From an uncultured Alphaproteobacteria bacterium (GTDB taxonomy: Bacteria; Pseudomonadota; Alphaproteobacteria; RF32; CAG-239), in NCBI GenBank assembly GCA_949493535.1, contig CASZWJ010000014.1:1-44360 (forward strand): a stretch of DNA of 44,360 bases, in the 5' to 3' direction. A model generated the notes under the pieces. It did no database searches and was not told where the DNA came from. It saw only the letters and a list, made by a program, of their open reading frames with translations. A program made the position numbers and the translations under genes. Of the stretch, positions 34,038-42,054 are shown piece after piece. Numbering within the stretch: the stretch's first letter is position 1; the number at the start of each line of letters is the position of its first letter.

Positions 34038-34757
34038 ATGAAAAAAATCGTTTTTGCCGGATGCGTTCTGGTTTGTGCGGCTTTAACCGGATGCCGCAGT
34101 GAGAAAAGTAAGGCCGAAGAAGGGCAACCAATCGGTCGGGGTTTAATTATCAAAACAACGGATGAAGGAAAATTCCGTCTATATGATCGTGAATGTGGCG
34201 TGTTGTCTTTTGAGGATTATGATGTAATTAAAGATTATAATCATTTTATTTCAGCTCAAAATGACGGTGGGATTACATTGTTCGAAAATGACGGTTCTGT
34301 CTTTACTTCGTGTGATTCTTTTTCGATAAAGAAGTATTATCCTATTGCTTCGGATGAAAAGGAATTATTTTTCTTGGAGACTGTCGCAGACAGCGCTTAT
34401 CGGGCTTTCAGCTTAGATGATTTGAATTCTCGTTCTGTCACGGAAGGTTTCAAGGATGGTATTTGGCCGACGGCCTGCGGATACAGCATTACCAAACAAG
34501 GTGATTTGTATCAGTTGGATTCTCTTAAATTGGATGATCCGGTGATGCTTGGATGTCAGGAAATGCACATCATTAACCAAAAAGGAAAAATAGTTTTGCT
34601 TGTCAAAACAGATAATTTTTCCGGTTACAGCACACTTGGCGGCCAGGGAATTAAAGCGTTGACACCCTCAAAATATGCCGCGGCGAAAAAGTCGGGAAAT
34701 GTTTTGTGGACTGCCGAAGGCGGAAAAATTTCAGCAATTGAAAAAAATGAAATTTAA
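34038..34757 (+). CDS. Predicted lipoprotein (239 aa)
   Basis: Lipoprotein signal peptide with lipobox LTGC (Cys19). The mature protein is beta-rich with repeated short strand-turn units such as GKFRLYDRECGVLSFEDYDVI, DGGITLFENDGSVF, and KGKIVLLVKTDNF. These recall WG/beta-propeller-like repeats, but I cannot assign a family. Four further cysteines occur in the mature part. No Shine-Dalgarno sequence (T- and A-rich leader). It is convergent with the lysozyme-like gene and separated from it by a bidirectional terminator. Confidence 0.75.
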   Translation: MKKIVFAGCVLVCAALTGCRSEKSKAEEGQPIGRGLIIKTTDEGKFRLYDRECGVLSFEDYDVIKDYNHFISAQNDGGITLFENDGSVFTSCDSFSIKKYYPIASDEKELFFLETVADSAYRAFSLDDLNSRSVTEGFKDGIWPTACGYSITKQGDLYQLDSLKLDDPVMLGCQEMHIINQKGKIVLLVKTDNFSGYSTLGGQGIKALTPSKYAAAKKSGNVLWTAEGGKISAIEKNEI

Positions 34758-34763
34758 TTTTAG

Positions 34764-34806
34764 AAAACAGGCTCGCACCATAATGTGCGAAGCCTGTTTT
34801 CTTTTT
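34764..34806. terminator. Bidirectional intrinsic terminator
   Basis: AAAACAGGCT-CGCAC (34764-34778), loop CATAAT, GTGCG-A-AGCCTGTTTT (34785-34800), one bulged A. T-rich after on the plus strand, A4 before. Confidence 0.9.
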
Positions 34807-34833
34807 TATGCAGCAGATCATGTTGCTGATTTG

Positions 34834-35895
34834 TTATCTGCCGCCGGCTAATCTTTGTGCCGGACGTTTCTGCGGAGCCGGACGTTTTATAGGCGTCTTC
34901 TTTTTTACCGGTGCTGGGCGAATTCTTTGAGAAGCATTTAATTGTTTGTTTATTGCCATTTGCAGAGAATCTGTCGGGCAGTGAAAGTTGGATTCTTCGC
35001 TAAAACGGGATATAATGGTTTTCGGATTGCCTTTACATCCGTACAAAGTTCCCAGCACGGCTTTTTTCAGGTTGATAACATTTTCTCCGTCATTAGTGTT
35101 GTCATCAATAGTGATTTTAACGTCGCCGTGTAAAAATGTCAGTTCGTTTTTGCGGCGCTCCTGAACAACCGTATTTACTTTTTGTTTCACTTTGCAATAG
35201 TTTAGAAATGCTTTGTCAAATTCTTTGGCGATGCTGTCGCCGTGGGTTGTGAAATATTCCGAGGCTGTTTTGGCAAAACGGGACGGCGATTTATCTTTGT
35301 TGCGCAGAATTCCCGTACCGCAATTATAGCAAAGGCTGCCGATTATGGCAATTTCTTCTTTGCTCATTTTATGCAAAGGCAAATATTCAATCATATTGTC
35401 AGCCATATGTTTGTTAACATGAGCGCTGACATAGTCCAAAGCTTCCTGTCCATTATGAATGCGATCGCTGCTTCTGACTTTTTTTCCGTCCGGACGTACC
35501 GTATTGCCCAGATTTATTGTCCAAATTCCTGCTGCTTTATCATAATAGGCTTTGCTTTTCATTCCTTCAAAATGTGCAATGACATACAGCATAAGTTCTT
35601 GCGCGTTTTTCAGATTTTCTTGTTTTTGAGCCATAATAAGGCTGTCTTGGCACACTTCTTTATTTATAGCAATATTTGAACGAATGCTATCTTGGGATTG
35701 AGGTGCTGCGGTTGAATGTTGCAATGCTACAAAGTCTGCCGTTTTTGGCGTGTCGCCGGCAACGGGTTTGTAGGTCTGCCCTGTTTGTGTCAGAAGGCTG
35801 TCGGTATTTTCTTTGTTTGTTGCTGCGGCATTTGAAGTGCCAAACCATGATGACATGACGGTTAAAAATGCAGCTGCTTTAATTTTTAAGCTCAT
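34834..35895 (-). CDS. GH24 lysozyme-like exported protein with basic tail (353 aa)
   Basis: Signal peptide (~1-25). Residues ~100-260 form a phage-type lysozyme (GH24) domain. HFEGMKSKAYYD places the catalytic Glu at 110 and the Asp at 119, the same nine-residue distance as Glu11-Asp20 of T4 lysozyme. IWTINLGNT matches TIGYGHT with Thr126 in the catalytic position, but the usual His is Asn. IGSLCYNCGTG corresponds to the (S)FxFNxG block. The last ~40 residues are Pro/Lys/Arg-rich (KKKTPIKRPAPQKRPAQ). It should cut peptidoglycan glycan strands in the periplasm; the basic tail may bind the wall or LPS. It may be a domesticated endolysin, but no phage genes lie nearby. Confidence 0.82.
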   Translation of the reverse strand: MSLKIKAAAFLTVMSSWFGTSNAAATNKENTDSLLTQTGQTYKPVAGDTPKTADFVALQHSTAAPQSQDSIRSNIAINKEVCQDSLIMAQKQENLKNAQELMLYVIAHFEGMKSKAYYDKAAGIWTINLGNTVRPDGKKVRSSDRIHNGQEALDYVSAHVNKHMADNMIEYLPLHKMSKEEIAIIGSLCYNCGTGILRNKDKSPSRFAKTASEYFTTHGDSIAKEFDKAFLNYCKVKQKVNTVVQERRKNELTFLHGDVKITIDDNTNDGENVINLKKAVLGTLYGCKGNPKTIISRFSEESNFHCPTDSLQMAINKQLNASQRIRPAPVKKKTPIKRPAPQKRPAQRLAGGR

Positions 35896-36063
35896 GATTT
35901 CACCCTTACTTAATACTATATGTTAAAAATAGCATAATTTTGTAGCCATTGCAAGAATTTGAGATGTTTTTTTGTCAAAAAATTTCGGGGTATGCCGGAA
36001 CATTAACTATCGCTAAAGATTTTTTTGTTAATTTGTCTGATGTAAGATTTTAAGGAGGCAATA

Positions 36064-36228
36064 ATGAAAGGAATAGTTCTTTTAATTGTTTTGGGCGGTT
36101 TGGCATATGGCGGCATGTGGCTGTATGAAAACCATTATTTTGACAGTTTTATCGGATCCGTCAATAATACGGTTCAACGGACGAGCGATTTCGCTACGGA
36201 TAAGGCGGTAAACGAGGCGAACTATTAA
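36064..36228 (+). CDS. Small membrane protein (54 aa)
   Basis: A strong ribosome site AAGGAGG (36053-36059) precedes ATG 36064, and an open frame of 54 codons ends at TAA 36226-36228. The peptide starts with a hydrophobic helix (MKGIVLLIVLGGLAYGGMWL) and continues with a polar, helical tail (YENHYFDSFIGSV, then NTVQRTSDFATDKAVNEANY). It looks like a single-pass inner-membrane peptide. I know no family. Confidence 0.72.
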   Translation: MKGIVLLIVLGGLAYGGMWLYENHYFDSFIGSVNNTVQRTSDFATDKAVNEANY

Positions 36229-36230
36229 AC

Positions 36231-36279
36231 AAAACGGATGCCGGCCGTAAACTTGTTGCATCCGGCCGTTTAAAATTTT
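36231..36279 (+). terminator. Hairpin terminator after the small membrane protein
   Basis: AAAC-GGATGC (36232-36241) pairs with GCATCC (36258-36263) and GTTT (36268-36271) around a 4-base bulge, followed by AAAATTTT. Confidence 0.55.
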
Positions 36280-36414
36280 CGTCATAAATATATCTTTTTA
36301 CAATTTAGATGAGGCATGGGATGAAAACGGGATTGTTTTTATCGCGTGCCTTTATTTTTTTTAAGGAGAACATATATTTAAACCAGAGTTTTTATTATCT
36401 GAAAGGAAAGCGGA

Positions 36415-36984
36415 ATGAAAGTTTTAATATCAGTTGCCATATTGGCGTTTCTTGTGATTACAGGCGTTTCTGGCGTTAACGGTTTAGTTCGCCAAGATGA
36501 AGATGTGAATGCCGCATGGGCGCAGGTTCAGAACCAATATCAGCGGCGTATGGATTTAATTCCTAATCTTGTTGCCGCGGTCAAAGGTTATGCCGCTCAT
36601 GAAAAACAGACTTTACAGGCTGTTATCGAAGCGCGTGCCAATGCGACGAAAGTTTCGGTTAATCTTGACAATGTTAAGGAAGTTCAAGAATATATGCAAG
36701 CTCAAAGCGGTATCAGCTCTGCTTTGTCCCGATTGATGGCTGTTGCCGAAAATTATCCGGATTTGAAAGCAAACCAGAATTTTTTGTCATTGCAGGATCA
36801 GTTGGAAGGAACTGAAAACAGAATTGCTGTTGCCAGAAAAGATTATATTGCCGTTGTAAAAAGTTTTAACCAAAATGCGAGAACTTTTCCCGGAATTATC
36901 TGGGCGATGCTTTCCGGTTTGAAAGCCAAACCTGTGTTTGATGCCGCGCCGAATGCCCAGACTGCTCCGATTGTTTCTTTCTAG
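36415..36984 (+). CDS. lemA: LemA family protein (189 aa)
   Basis: An N-terminal membrane anchor (~3-25), then the conserved LemA helical bundle: VNAAWAQVQNQYQRRMDLIPNL (~38-60), VKGYAAHEKQTLQAVIEARA, a SALSRLMAVAENYPDLKAN block, and ENRIAVARKDYIAVVKSFN. Length is normal. LemA proteins are of unclear function and are typically encoded next to TPM-domain proteins, as here. The next gene starts 12 bases later. Ribosome site AAAGGAAAG. Confidence 0.93.
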   Translation: MKVLISVAILAFLVITGVSGVNGLVRQDEDVNAAWAQVQNQYQRRMDLIPNLVAAVKGYAAHEKQTLQAVIEARANATKVSVNLDNVKEVQEYMQAQSGISSALSRLMAVAENYPDLKANQNFLSLQDQLEGTENRIAVARKDYIAVVKSFNQNARTFPGIIWAMLSGLKAKPVFDAAPNAQTAPIVSF

Positions 36985-36995
36985 GCAATTCATAG

Positions 36996-37679
36996 ATGAA
37001 GAAGCTTCTTGCCATTTTGCTGTTTTTGCTCTTTACCGGAAATGTGTCGGCCGGAGAGGCTGACTATCCGGTATTGAGCGGGCAGGTGGTTGATGAAGCG
37101 GGGGTTCTGAGCGCAGAGACCAAAGCCAAGCTTTCCGGAATTTTAGCCACGGATAAAGATAATCAGATTGTCGTGGCTGTTCTGAAAGATTTGCGCGGCA
37201 AAGACGGACGTGAATACGGTATTGAGCTGGCACGCCGCTGGCAGCTGGGACAAAAAGGAAAAGACAACGGCGTGTTGATTTTTTTGTCGCCGAAAGACAG
37301 ATATGCGGGAATAGAAGTCGGTTACGGTTTAGAAGGAATTTTACCGGACAGTTTAGTCGGGCGGATTTTGCGGGAAGCTGTTTTTCCTCCTTTGAAAAAG
37401 GATAATGATTATAATCAGGCGGTTTTAAACGGAGCGGCGGCAGTGATGTCGGTTGTTTCTAATCCGCAGCAGTTTCAAGACACTCCGTTGTCGGATGATG
37501 ATTTATATACCATACTTCTTATCATCTTTTTGATTATGATGTTTGCCGGACGCGGACGTTCCGGTGGCGGCGGCGGTTTTATCTTTCCGGGCGGCGGACA
37601 TTTCGGCGGCGGTTGGGGAGGCGGTTTCCGCGGCGGCGGGGGCGGATTTGGCGGCGGCGGTGCCGGCGGAAGATTCTAG
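36996..37679 (+). CDS. TPM-domain (YgcG-like) protein with Gly-rich tail (227 aa)
   Basis: Signal peptide (~1-19), then a TPM domain (~25-150): VVDEAGVLSAETKAKL, a QIVVAVLKDLRG core, YGIELARRWQLGQKGKDNGV, and an EVGYGLEGILPDSLVGRI end. A C-terminal membrane helix (~170-185) is followed by a Gly-rich tail with (GGG)n and FGGGGAGGRF. The pairing with LemA is the conserved arrangement. The role is proposed in membrane repair or protein quality control but is not settled. Confidence 0.9.
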   Translation: MKKLLAILLFLLFTGNVSAGEADYPVLSGQVVDEAGVLSAETKAKLSGILATDKDNQIVVAVLKDLRGKDGREYGIELARRWQLGQKGKDNGVLIFLSPKDRYAGIEVGYGLEGILPDSLVGRILREAVFPPLKKDNDYNQAVLNGAAAVMSVVSNPQQFQDTPLSDDDLYTILLIIFLIMMFAGRGRSGGGGGFIFPGGGHFGGGWGGGFRGGGGGFGGGGAGGRF

Positions 37680-37797
37680 AGAACCTTATGGAAAGGGACT
37701 GTTATAGTTTTTTCTTTGGCAGAAAAAGATATTTGCCTTTGTTAAAATTTGCTTTTAATATGTTTTCGACAGCAATGTTTTACGAAGAGGCATGTTT

Positions 37798-38268
37798 ATG
37801 GTTCGTTTGTTTTTATGCTTTTCTTTATTATCATATATTTCCTTGGCCAGAGCTCAGGATTTGAGGCCTTATGAGCATTTTCAAGGAAAATGGCAGGCAG
37901 AAAAAAGTGATGGCAATATTTTTGACGGCAAGGTCAATATTGTTTATGTAAAATCCCGTGCCGGTTCCCTGTCTTCCGCAATGTTGCTTATATATGATGA
38001 TAAACAAAGAGGGCTTTTATGTTCCGGAACAGAAAAATATAAAGAGCTTTTGTTTTGTGAAGCTGTTGAGACCGCTAAAAAACATATAAGCGCTGATGAC
38101 AGGGCCGATTTGGTGACAAGAGAATTTGCAGATAACCTTTTCTTTGTTGTAAAATTAGAAAAGCATGATGAAAATCTGAATGTAATGGGGCATTATTTAA
38201 CGGATGCTGCATGTCTTGAAGATAACAGCTGTTCTTACCAATCCTTAAGCGTATTATTGAGAGAATGA
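37798..38268 (+). CDS. Small exported hypothetical protein (156 aa)
   Basis: Signal peptide ending ARA-QD (~1-20). The mature part has a lipocalin-like opening (HFQGKWQAEKSDGNIFDGKVNIVYV) and several further beta strands. Four cysteines at positions suitable for two disulfides (LLCSG, LFCEA, AACLEDNSC). I recognise no family. ATG 37798 is preferred over 37792 because GAAGAGG lies seven bases before it. It is probably in the lemA transcript or under its own promoter; the ~118-base gap shows no terminator. Confidence 0.7.
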   Translation: MVRLFLCFSLLSYISLARAQDLRPYEHFQGKWQAEKSDGNIFDGKVNIVYVKSRAGSLSSAMLLIYDDKQRGLLCSGTEKYKELLFCEAVETAKKHISADDRADLVTREFADNLFFVVKLEKHDENLNVMGHYLTDAACLEDNSCSYQSLSVLLRE

Positions 38269-38320
38269 TCCTCAATTTGTAATTCTGCAAGCGCTCTGCC
38301 GCAAAAAAAGAAAGGTGCGA

Positions 38321-39154
38321 ATGATGAATGTTGAAAAAGACGGCGTTGTTTATTTGAGCAATGGTTTGGCCGAATGTAAAATTTCTCTCTTTGGCGGGAA
38401 TCTTGTCTCATATCGTCCGAAAAATGAAGAATACGATGTTTTTTGGCTCGGAGAACTTAACAGATTTGACAATATTCAGGCCATTCGGGGCGGTATCCCC
38501 GTTTGTTGGCCGAGATTTGCCGAAGAAAAGTTAAATGATAATCTTCCCCGTCATGGTTTTGCGCGGCTTTCCGATTGGACTTTAAAAAATGTTGCGGTTG
38601 ATGATGAGAAGATTGAGATTTGTCTTTCATTAATTCCTGAAGCAAAATTTAATGTTGCCGTGACGGCGGAGCTTGTTATGAGAATAACAGACAAGCTGGA
38701 GTACAGTTTGGAAACGACTAACCATGGCGATGAAGCGTTTAAGTTCAGTGAAGCGCTGCATGCTTATTTTAATGTCGGTTCCGTAAATGATATTGAAATA
38801 AAAGGTTTGGTGGGAAATCAATATCGGAATTCTTTAGACGGGAAGATTTACACTTTGAATAACAATTTGAAAATTGACGGCGAATTTGATTCTGCATTTT
38901 TGAATCATACGGGAGTAATTGAGATTGTTGATCCCATATTAAATCGCGTGATTTCTTTGAAAAAATCCGGTTCAAAAACAATGGTCGTTTGGAATCCGAA
39001 TAAGGATTTGGCTGAAATGAGCGAAGGGCAATATAGAAATTTTGTCTGTGTGGAACCTGCTAATCAGGGAGATTCATTTGTTTGCCTGAATTCCAGAGAA
39101 AAACATAAAATCGCTATGGAAGTCGGCGTTAGGAAACTGGATAGGGCAAATTAA
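38321..39154 (+). CDS. Aldose 1-epimerase family, D-hexose-6-phosphate mutarotase-like (278 aa)
   Basis: A beta-sandwich epimerase interconverting alpha and beta anomers, probably of glucose 6-phosphate (YeaD type). Substrate-site motifs: IRGGIPVCWPRF (~55-66), PRHGFARLSDW (~78-88, His general acid), the EALHAYFNVG block (~145-155) with the second His, and a C-terminal VCVEPANQ with the catalytic Glu. Length fits YeaD. I take ATG 38321 as start, with AGAAAGG (38309-38315) before it; ATG 38324 is equally possible. Confidence 0.85.
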   Translation: MMNVEKDGVVYLSNGLAECKISLFGGNLVSYRPKNEEYDVFWLGELNRFDNIQAIRGGIPVCWPRFAEEKLNDNLPRHGFARLSDWTLKNVAVDDEKIEICLSLIPEAKFNVAVTAELVMRITDKLEYSLETTNHGDEAFKFSEALHAYFNVGSVNDIEIKGLVGNQYRNSLDGKIYTLNNNLKIDGEFDSAFLNHTGVIEIVDPILNRVISLKKSGSKTMVVWNPNKDLAEMSEGQYRNFVCVEPANQGDSFVCLNSREKHKIAMEVGVRKLDRAN

Positions 39155-39229
39155 AAAGTAAAATCTGTAAATTTATGATGTATTAAAGATTGTGCAATGT
39201 ACTAATTTAACTGGGATAAGGATAAAATT

Positions 39230-40549
39230 ATGACAAAATATCGGATTATTGGCAATATGACTGGAAACTCAATGGATGCGGTTGATTTGGTGTTAACAGA
39301 GTTCGACGGTGATAGGATGACGGATGTTTGCAGCTATACAAAGCCTTATACAAAAGATATGCAGGAACGGGTCGAGGCATTGCGTGAAAAAACATATAAC
39401 AAAACCCGCAAAGAAATTGAGAAATTGCCAGAGTTTAAAGAGATTCATAATGATTATATCCGGCAGATTGCCGAATGTGTTAACATGATGTGTAGGCAAA
39501 ATGGTGTTGATAAAACGACTATTGATGCAATCGGTTTTCATGGAAAGACGCTGGATCATAATCCGCCTTCAAAAGCAAATAACGACGGTACGATGCCATA
39601 TACGCTGCAAATCGGCTCTGGACAGATGTTGGCAGATTTAACAGGAATTCCAGTGGTGTATGATTTTCGTTCGGATCCGCTGATGGCTGGGTTTGACGGT
39701 GCGCCGCTAGTGCCACCGCATAATGCGCATATATCTGCGACAGAAGGAGATGGGTGTTATTATAACGGGGGCAATACGTCAAATTTTGCTTTAATTAACG
39801 ATAGTGAGGCGCAGATTGGAGCAGATGCTGGTCCGTTTAATGAATATATAGATAATTATATCCGACAACATACGGATGATGCGTTTGATAAAGACGGTAA
39901 ATACGGGCGAAAAGGGGGGCTTGATAAAGGGCTCTTGCAGGAATTGTTTAATTTCGGTCGGCAATATTATGAAGCGCCGCTGCCAAAGTCTGGTGATCCG
40001 GCGTATTATCATAAAAAAGAAATTTTTGAATATGTTGAGCAAAAGGGAATCGGGTTTGAGGATGCGGTTCATACGTTTGAATATTTTGCAGCATATACGG
40101 CAGTGCAGGCACTGACACTAGTGCCGGACAATATCTCAATGCCAAAAAATATGGTTTTGTTTGGCGGAGGGTGGAAAAATCCGGTAGTAAAAGAGAGTTT
40201 TGAGCGGTTGTTGAACGGTGAGGGATATGTTTTGCCAGAGCATATCGAGCAGTTTGACCGTTTGTACGAGAGGTTCGCTGACAAACCGACTGTTCGCAAT
40301 TCGACATTGGGCGATTATATGGAAGCACGGCTCTTTGCAGATTTGGCACGGTATAAATTGGAGAAACGTGCTTGGGAAATTCCCGAAATTGTGCAAGTAG
40401 GGAAATCAGTCGTTTGCGGTAGGATGGCAACGCCGAAACAAATAAGCGAAAAATATTATGATTGTGTGAATAGGGCAGCCAAAGGTTGGCAGAGTGAACA
40501 GGTTACACTATTGAAAAATAGAAGAAACAGCGATAAGCGGTGTTTATGA
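39230..40549 (+). CDS. anmK: Divergent anhydro-N-acetylmuramic acid kinase-like protein (439 aa)
   Basis: AnmK phosphorylates and opens 1,6-anhydroMurNAc recovered from peptidoglycan turnover. The start NMTGNSMDAVDLVL matches G(T/M)S(M)DG(I/V)D. AIGFHGKTLDHNP corresponds to the substrate loop (SHGQT type), LADLTGIPVVYDFR to GNxLAxxTGxPVVxDFR, and APLVPPHN to APL(V)PxxH. The ASP-box equivalent GADAGPFNEYIDNYI replaces the usual DTGPGNxLID, so this is a divergent subgroup. The LFGGGWKNPV loop is present. Codon use shows more GCG/CCA/CTA than its neighbours, a possible sign of transfer. Ribosome site AAGGATA is weak. Confidence 0.75.
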   Translation: MTKYRIIGNMTGNSMDAVDLVLTEFDGDRMTDVCSYTKPYTKDMQERVEALREKTYNKTRKEIEKLPEFKEIHNDYIRQIAECVNMMCRQNGVDKTTIDAIGFHGKTLDHNPPSKANNDGTMPYTLQIGSGQMLADLTGIPVVYDFRSDPLMAGFDGAPLVPPHNAHISATEGDGCYYNGGNTSNFALINDSEAQIGADAGPFNEYIDNYIRQHTDDAFDKDGKYGRKGGLDKGLLQELFNFGRQYYEAPLPKSGDPAYYHKKEIFEYVEQKGIGFEDAVHTFEYFAAYTAVQALTLVPDNISMPKNMVLFGGGWKNPVVKESFERLLNGEGYVLPEHIEQFDRLYERFADKPTVRNSTLGDYMEARLFADLARYKLEKRAWEIPEIVQVGKSVVCGRMATPKQISEKYYDCVNRAAKGWQSEQVTLLKNRRNSDKRCL

Positions 40550-41219
40550 TTGTAGGGGAGTCAATTCCTGAATTTTGTTTTTAATCTGACATTTCATAAC
40601 GATTCCAAAATCGTCGTAGATTATCGAGATTTAAGAAAAAGTGAAAAAGGAAAATTTTAATTAAATGATATCAAAGTCACTTAAAAGCAAAGTGACAAAG
40701 AGCTAAGTCCTTGTCTCTTGGTGACTGTCTTTGGCAGTTTTAAACTCCAAAAGCATATTGCCGCAATGTTTGTATAAAAGGAGTGCTGAAAATAACCTCG
40801 TACATAACTTTTTGTTATTGTCATAATCCCAAAACGACAAGCTGTATTTGATCTGATTAACTTATTGAAAAATAATGATAGTTGTGGGGGCATATAGGTA
40901 GTAAAAAGTCTAGTTTTGAAAATACATTATATGAACCATAAAATATCTTAAAAACAAGAGGTTAAATCTTGAAATCTAACCTCTGTATGCCTTGGTAGGA
41001 AAGAATTTTCAGATTTTGGAGAAAAAACGGTTATAAATTTCCGATTTGTTATGTTTTATCTAGAAGAAATCCTCGTGATGTAAGAGCAGGCTAAGTTGAT
41101 AAAGGAGATGATGAGGCAGGAGCAATGATTTAGTTATTTTTGATTGATGATATCATAATAGTTTCTGGTTGAATTTTTGTTATTTTTTTATATGCTAATC
41201 TTGAGAGAGGTTTATTTTC
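40550..41219. other. AT-rich intergenic stretch with two inverted repeats
   Basis: No convincing gene in 670 bases. It holds an inverted repeat GTCACTT (40676-40682) with AAGTGAC (40690-40696), and another, AGAGGTTA (40957-40964) with TAACCTCT (40977-40984), 12-base loop. A 70-aa leftward frame (40681-40893) and its neighbouring frames show no protein family I recognise, though the region could be decayed coding sequence. This is the transition from the metabolic region to the accessory island. Confidence 0.5.
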
Positions 41220-41924
41220 ATGCAAAAAGATGAAATCATTAGATATGTTGATATGACAATTGAAGAAGGGATGAATCTTCAACGAGGAATGAATTTCAAT
41301 GTAATGAATAAAGAGTATCATATCATTTTAATGAGTGTTAGAAAAAATGCACCGTATGCTGATGAATGGCTGTTAGACGAAAATACTATTATTTATGAAG
41401 GTCATGATATCCAGAAGAATCATAATAAATCTTCTTTGCCAGCAAATTTGGTTGATCAGCCAATGTATACTCCTAGTGGTGGTTTAACGGAAAATGGGAA
41501 ATTCTTTAAGGCTGCACTAGAATATAGGGATGAGCATAAAGCGGCACATATTGTTAAAGTTTATGAGAAACTTCAAGATGGAATATGGGTGTATAATGGT
41601 TATTTTTACCTTGTTGATGCTTGGATTGAACAAAAAAAGCGCAAAGTATTTAAATTTAAGTTGGTTATGTCAGATATTGAAAATGGAGAAAAGGTACTTG
41701 ATTTATCTACGCTAGAATTAGAGCATAATAGACTTATTCCAACTTCTGTAAAGGCATTGGTTTTTGCTCGTGATAATGGGTGTTGTGTTAAATGTGGTTC
41801 AAATAAAAATCTTCATTATGACCATATATTGCCATTTTCTAAAGGAGGTTCATCTAAAGATCCCAATAATATTCAATTACTTTGTCAAAAATGTAATTTG
41901 GCGAAACACGACAAAATTGAGTAA
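41220..41924 (+). CDS. SRA-like/HNH endonuclease, probable modification-dependent restriction enzyme (234 aa)
   Basis: The N-terminal ~150 residues match the SRA-like (YDG) modified-base-reading domain found with HNH nucleases: YEGHDIQ, LTENGKFFKAALEY, the VYEKLQDGIWVYNGYFYLVDAW core and RKVFKFKLVM. The C-terminus (~175-234) is a complete HNH nuclease: CVKCG and LCQKC zinc-knuckle pairs, YDHILPFSKGG with the catalytic His, and the NNIQLLCQKCNLAKHDK end. The architecture fits type IV enzymes that cut DNA carrying 5-methyl- or 5-hydroxymethylcytosine. It stands alone, AT-rich, with GAGAGAGG upstream. A fused modification sensor needs no partner methylase. Confidence 0.85.
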   Translation: MQKDEIIRYVDMTIEEGMNLQRGMNFNVMNKEYHIILMSVRKNAPYADEWLLDENTIIYEGHDIQKNHNKSSLPANLVDQPMYTPSGGLTENGKFFKAALEYRDEHKAAHIVKVYEKLQDGIWVYNGYFYLVDAWIEQKKRKVFKFKLVMSDIENGEKVLDLSTLELEHNRLIPTSVKALVFARDNGCCVKCGSNKNLHYDHILPFSKGGSSKDPNNIQLLCQKCNLAKHDKIE

Positions 41925-42002
41925 TTTTTTCTGAAACATTTCTCTCAAGACTCTTAATAAACATAGAGTTTAAAAATACTCTTTCAAAGCTCGTGCAGCG
42001 AA

Positions 42003-42041
42003 ATGTTAAACTTTGTTTTGATTTAAGATGAAGTTTAACAT
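42003..42041. repeat. Inverted repeat between the HNH nuclease and hipA remnant
   Basis: Perfect 11-bp arms ATGTTAAACTT (42003-42013) and AAGTTTAACAT (42031-42041) with a 17-base spacer. T6 follows 10 bases later on the plus strand, so it may act as a weak terminator for the convergent genes. Confidence 0.6.
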
Positions 42042-42054
42042 CCGCATCGGTTTT

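Noticed and set aside
36361..36378. Ribosome-site-like AAGGAGAAC before lemA without a following gene
   Set aside because: No ATG or usable frame follows at the right distance; lemA has its own site further on.
40681..40893. 70-aa minus-strand frame as a transposase remnant
   Set aside because: Looked at in three frames; no catalytic motif or terminal inverted repeats that would support an insertion sequence.
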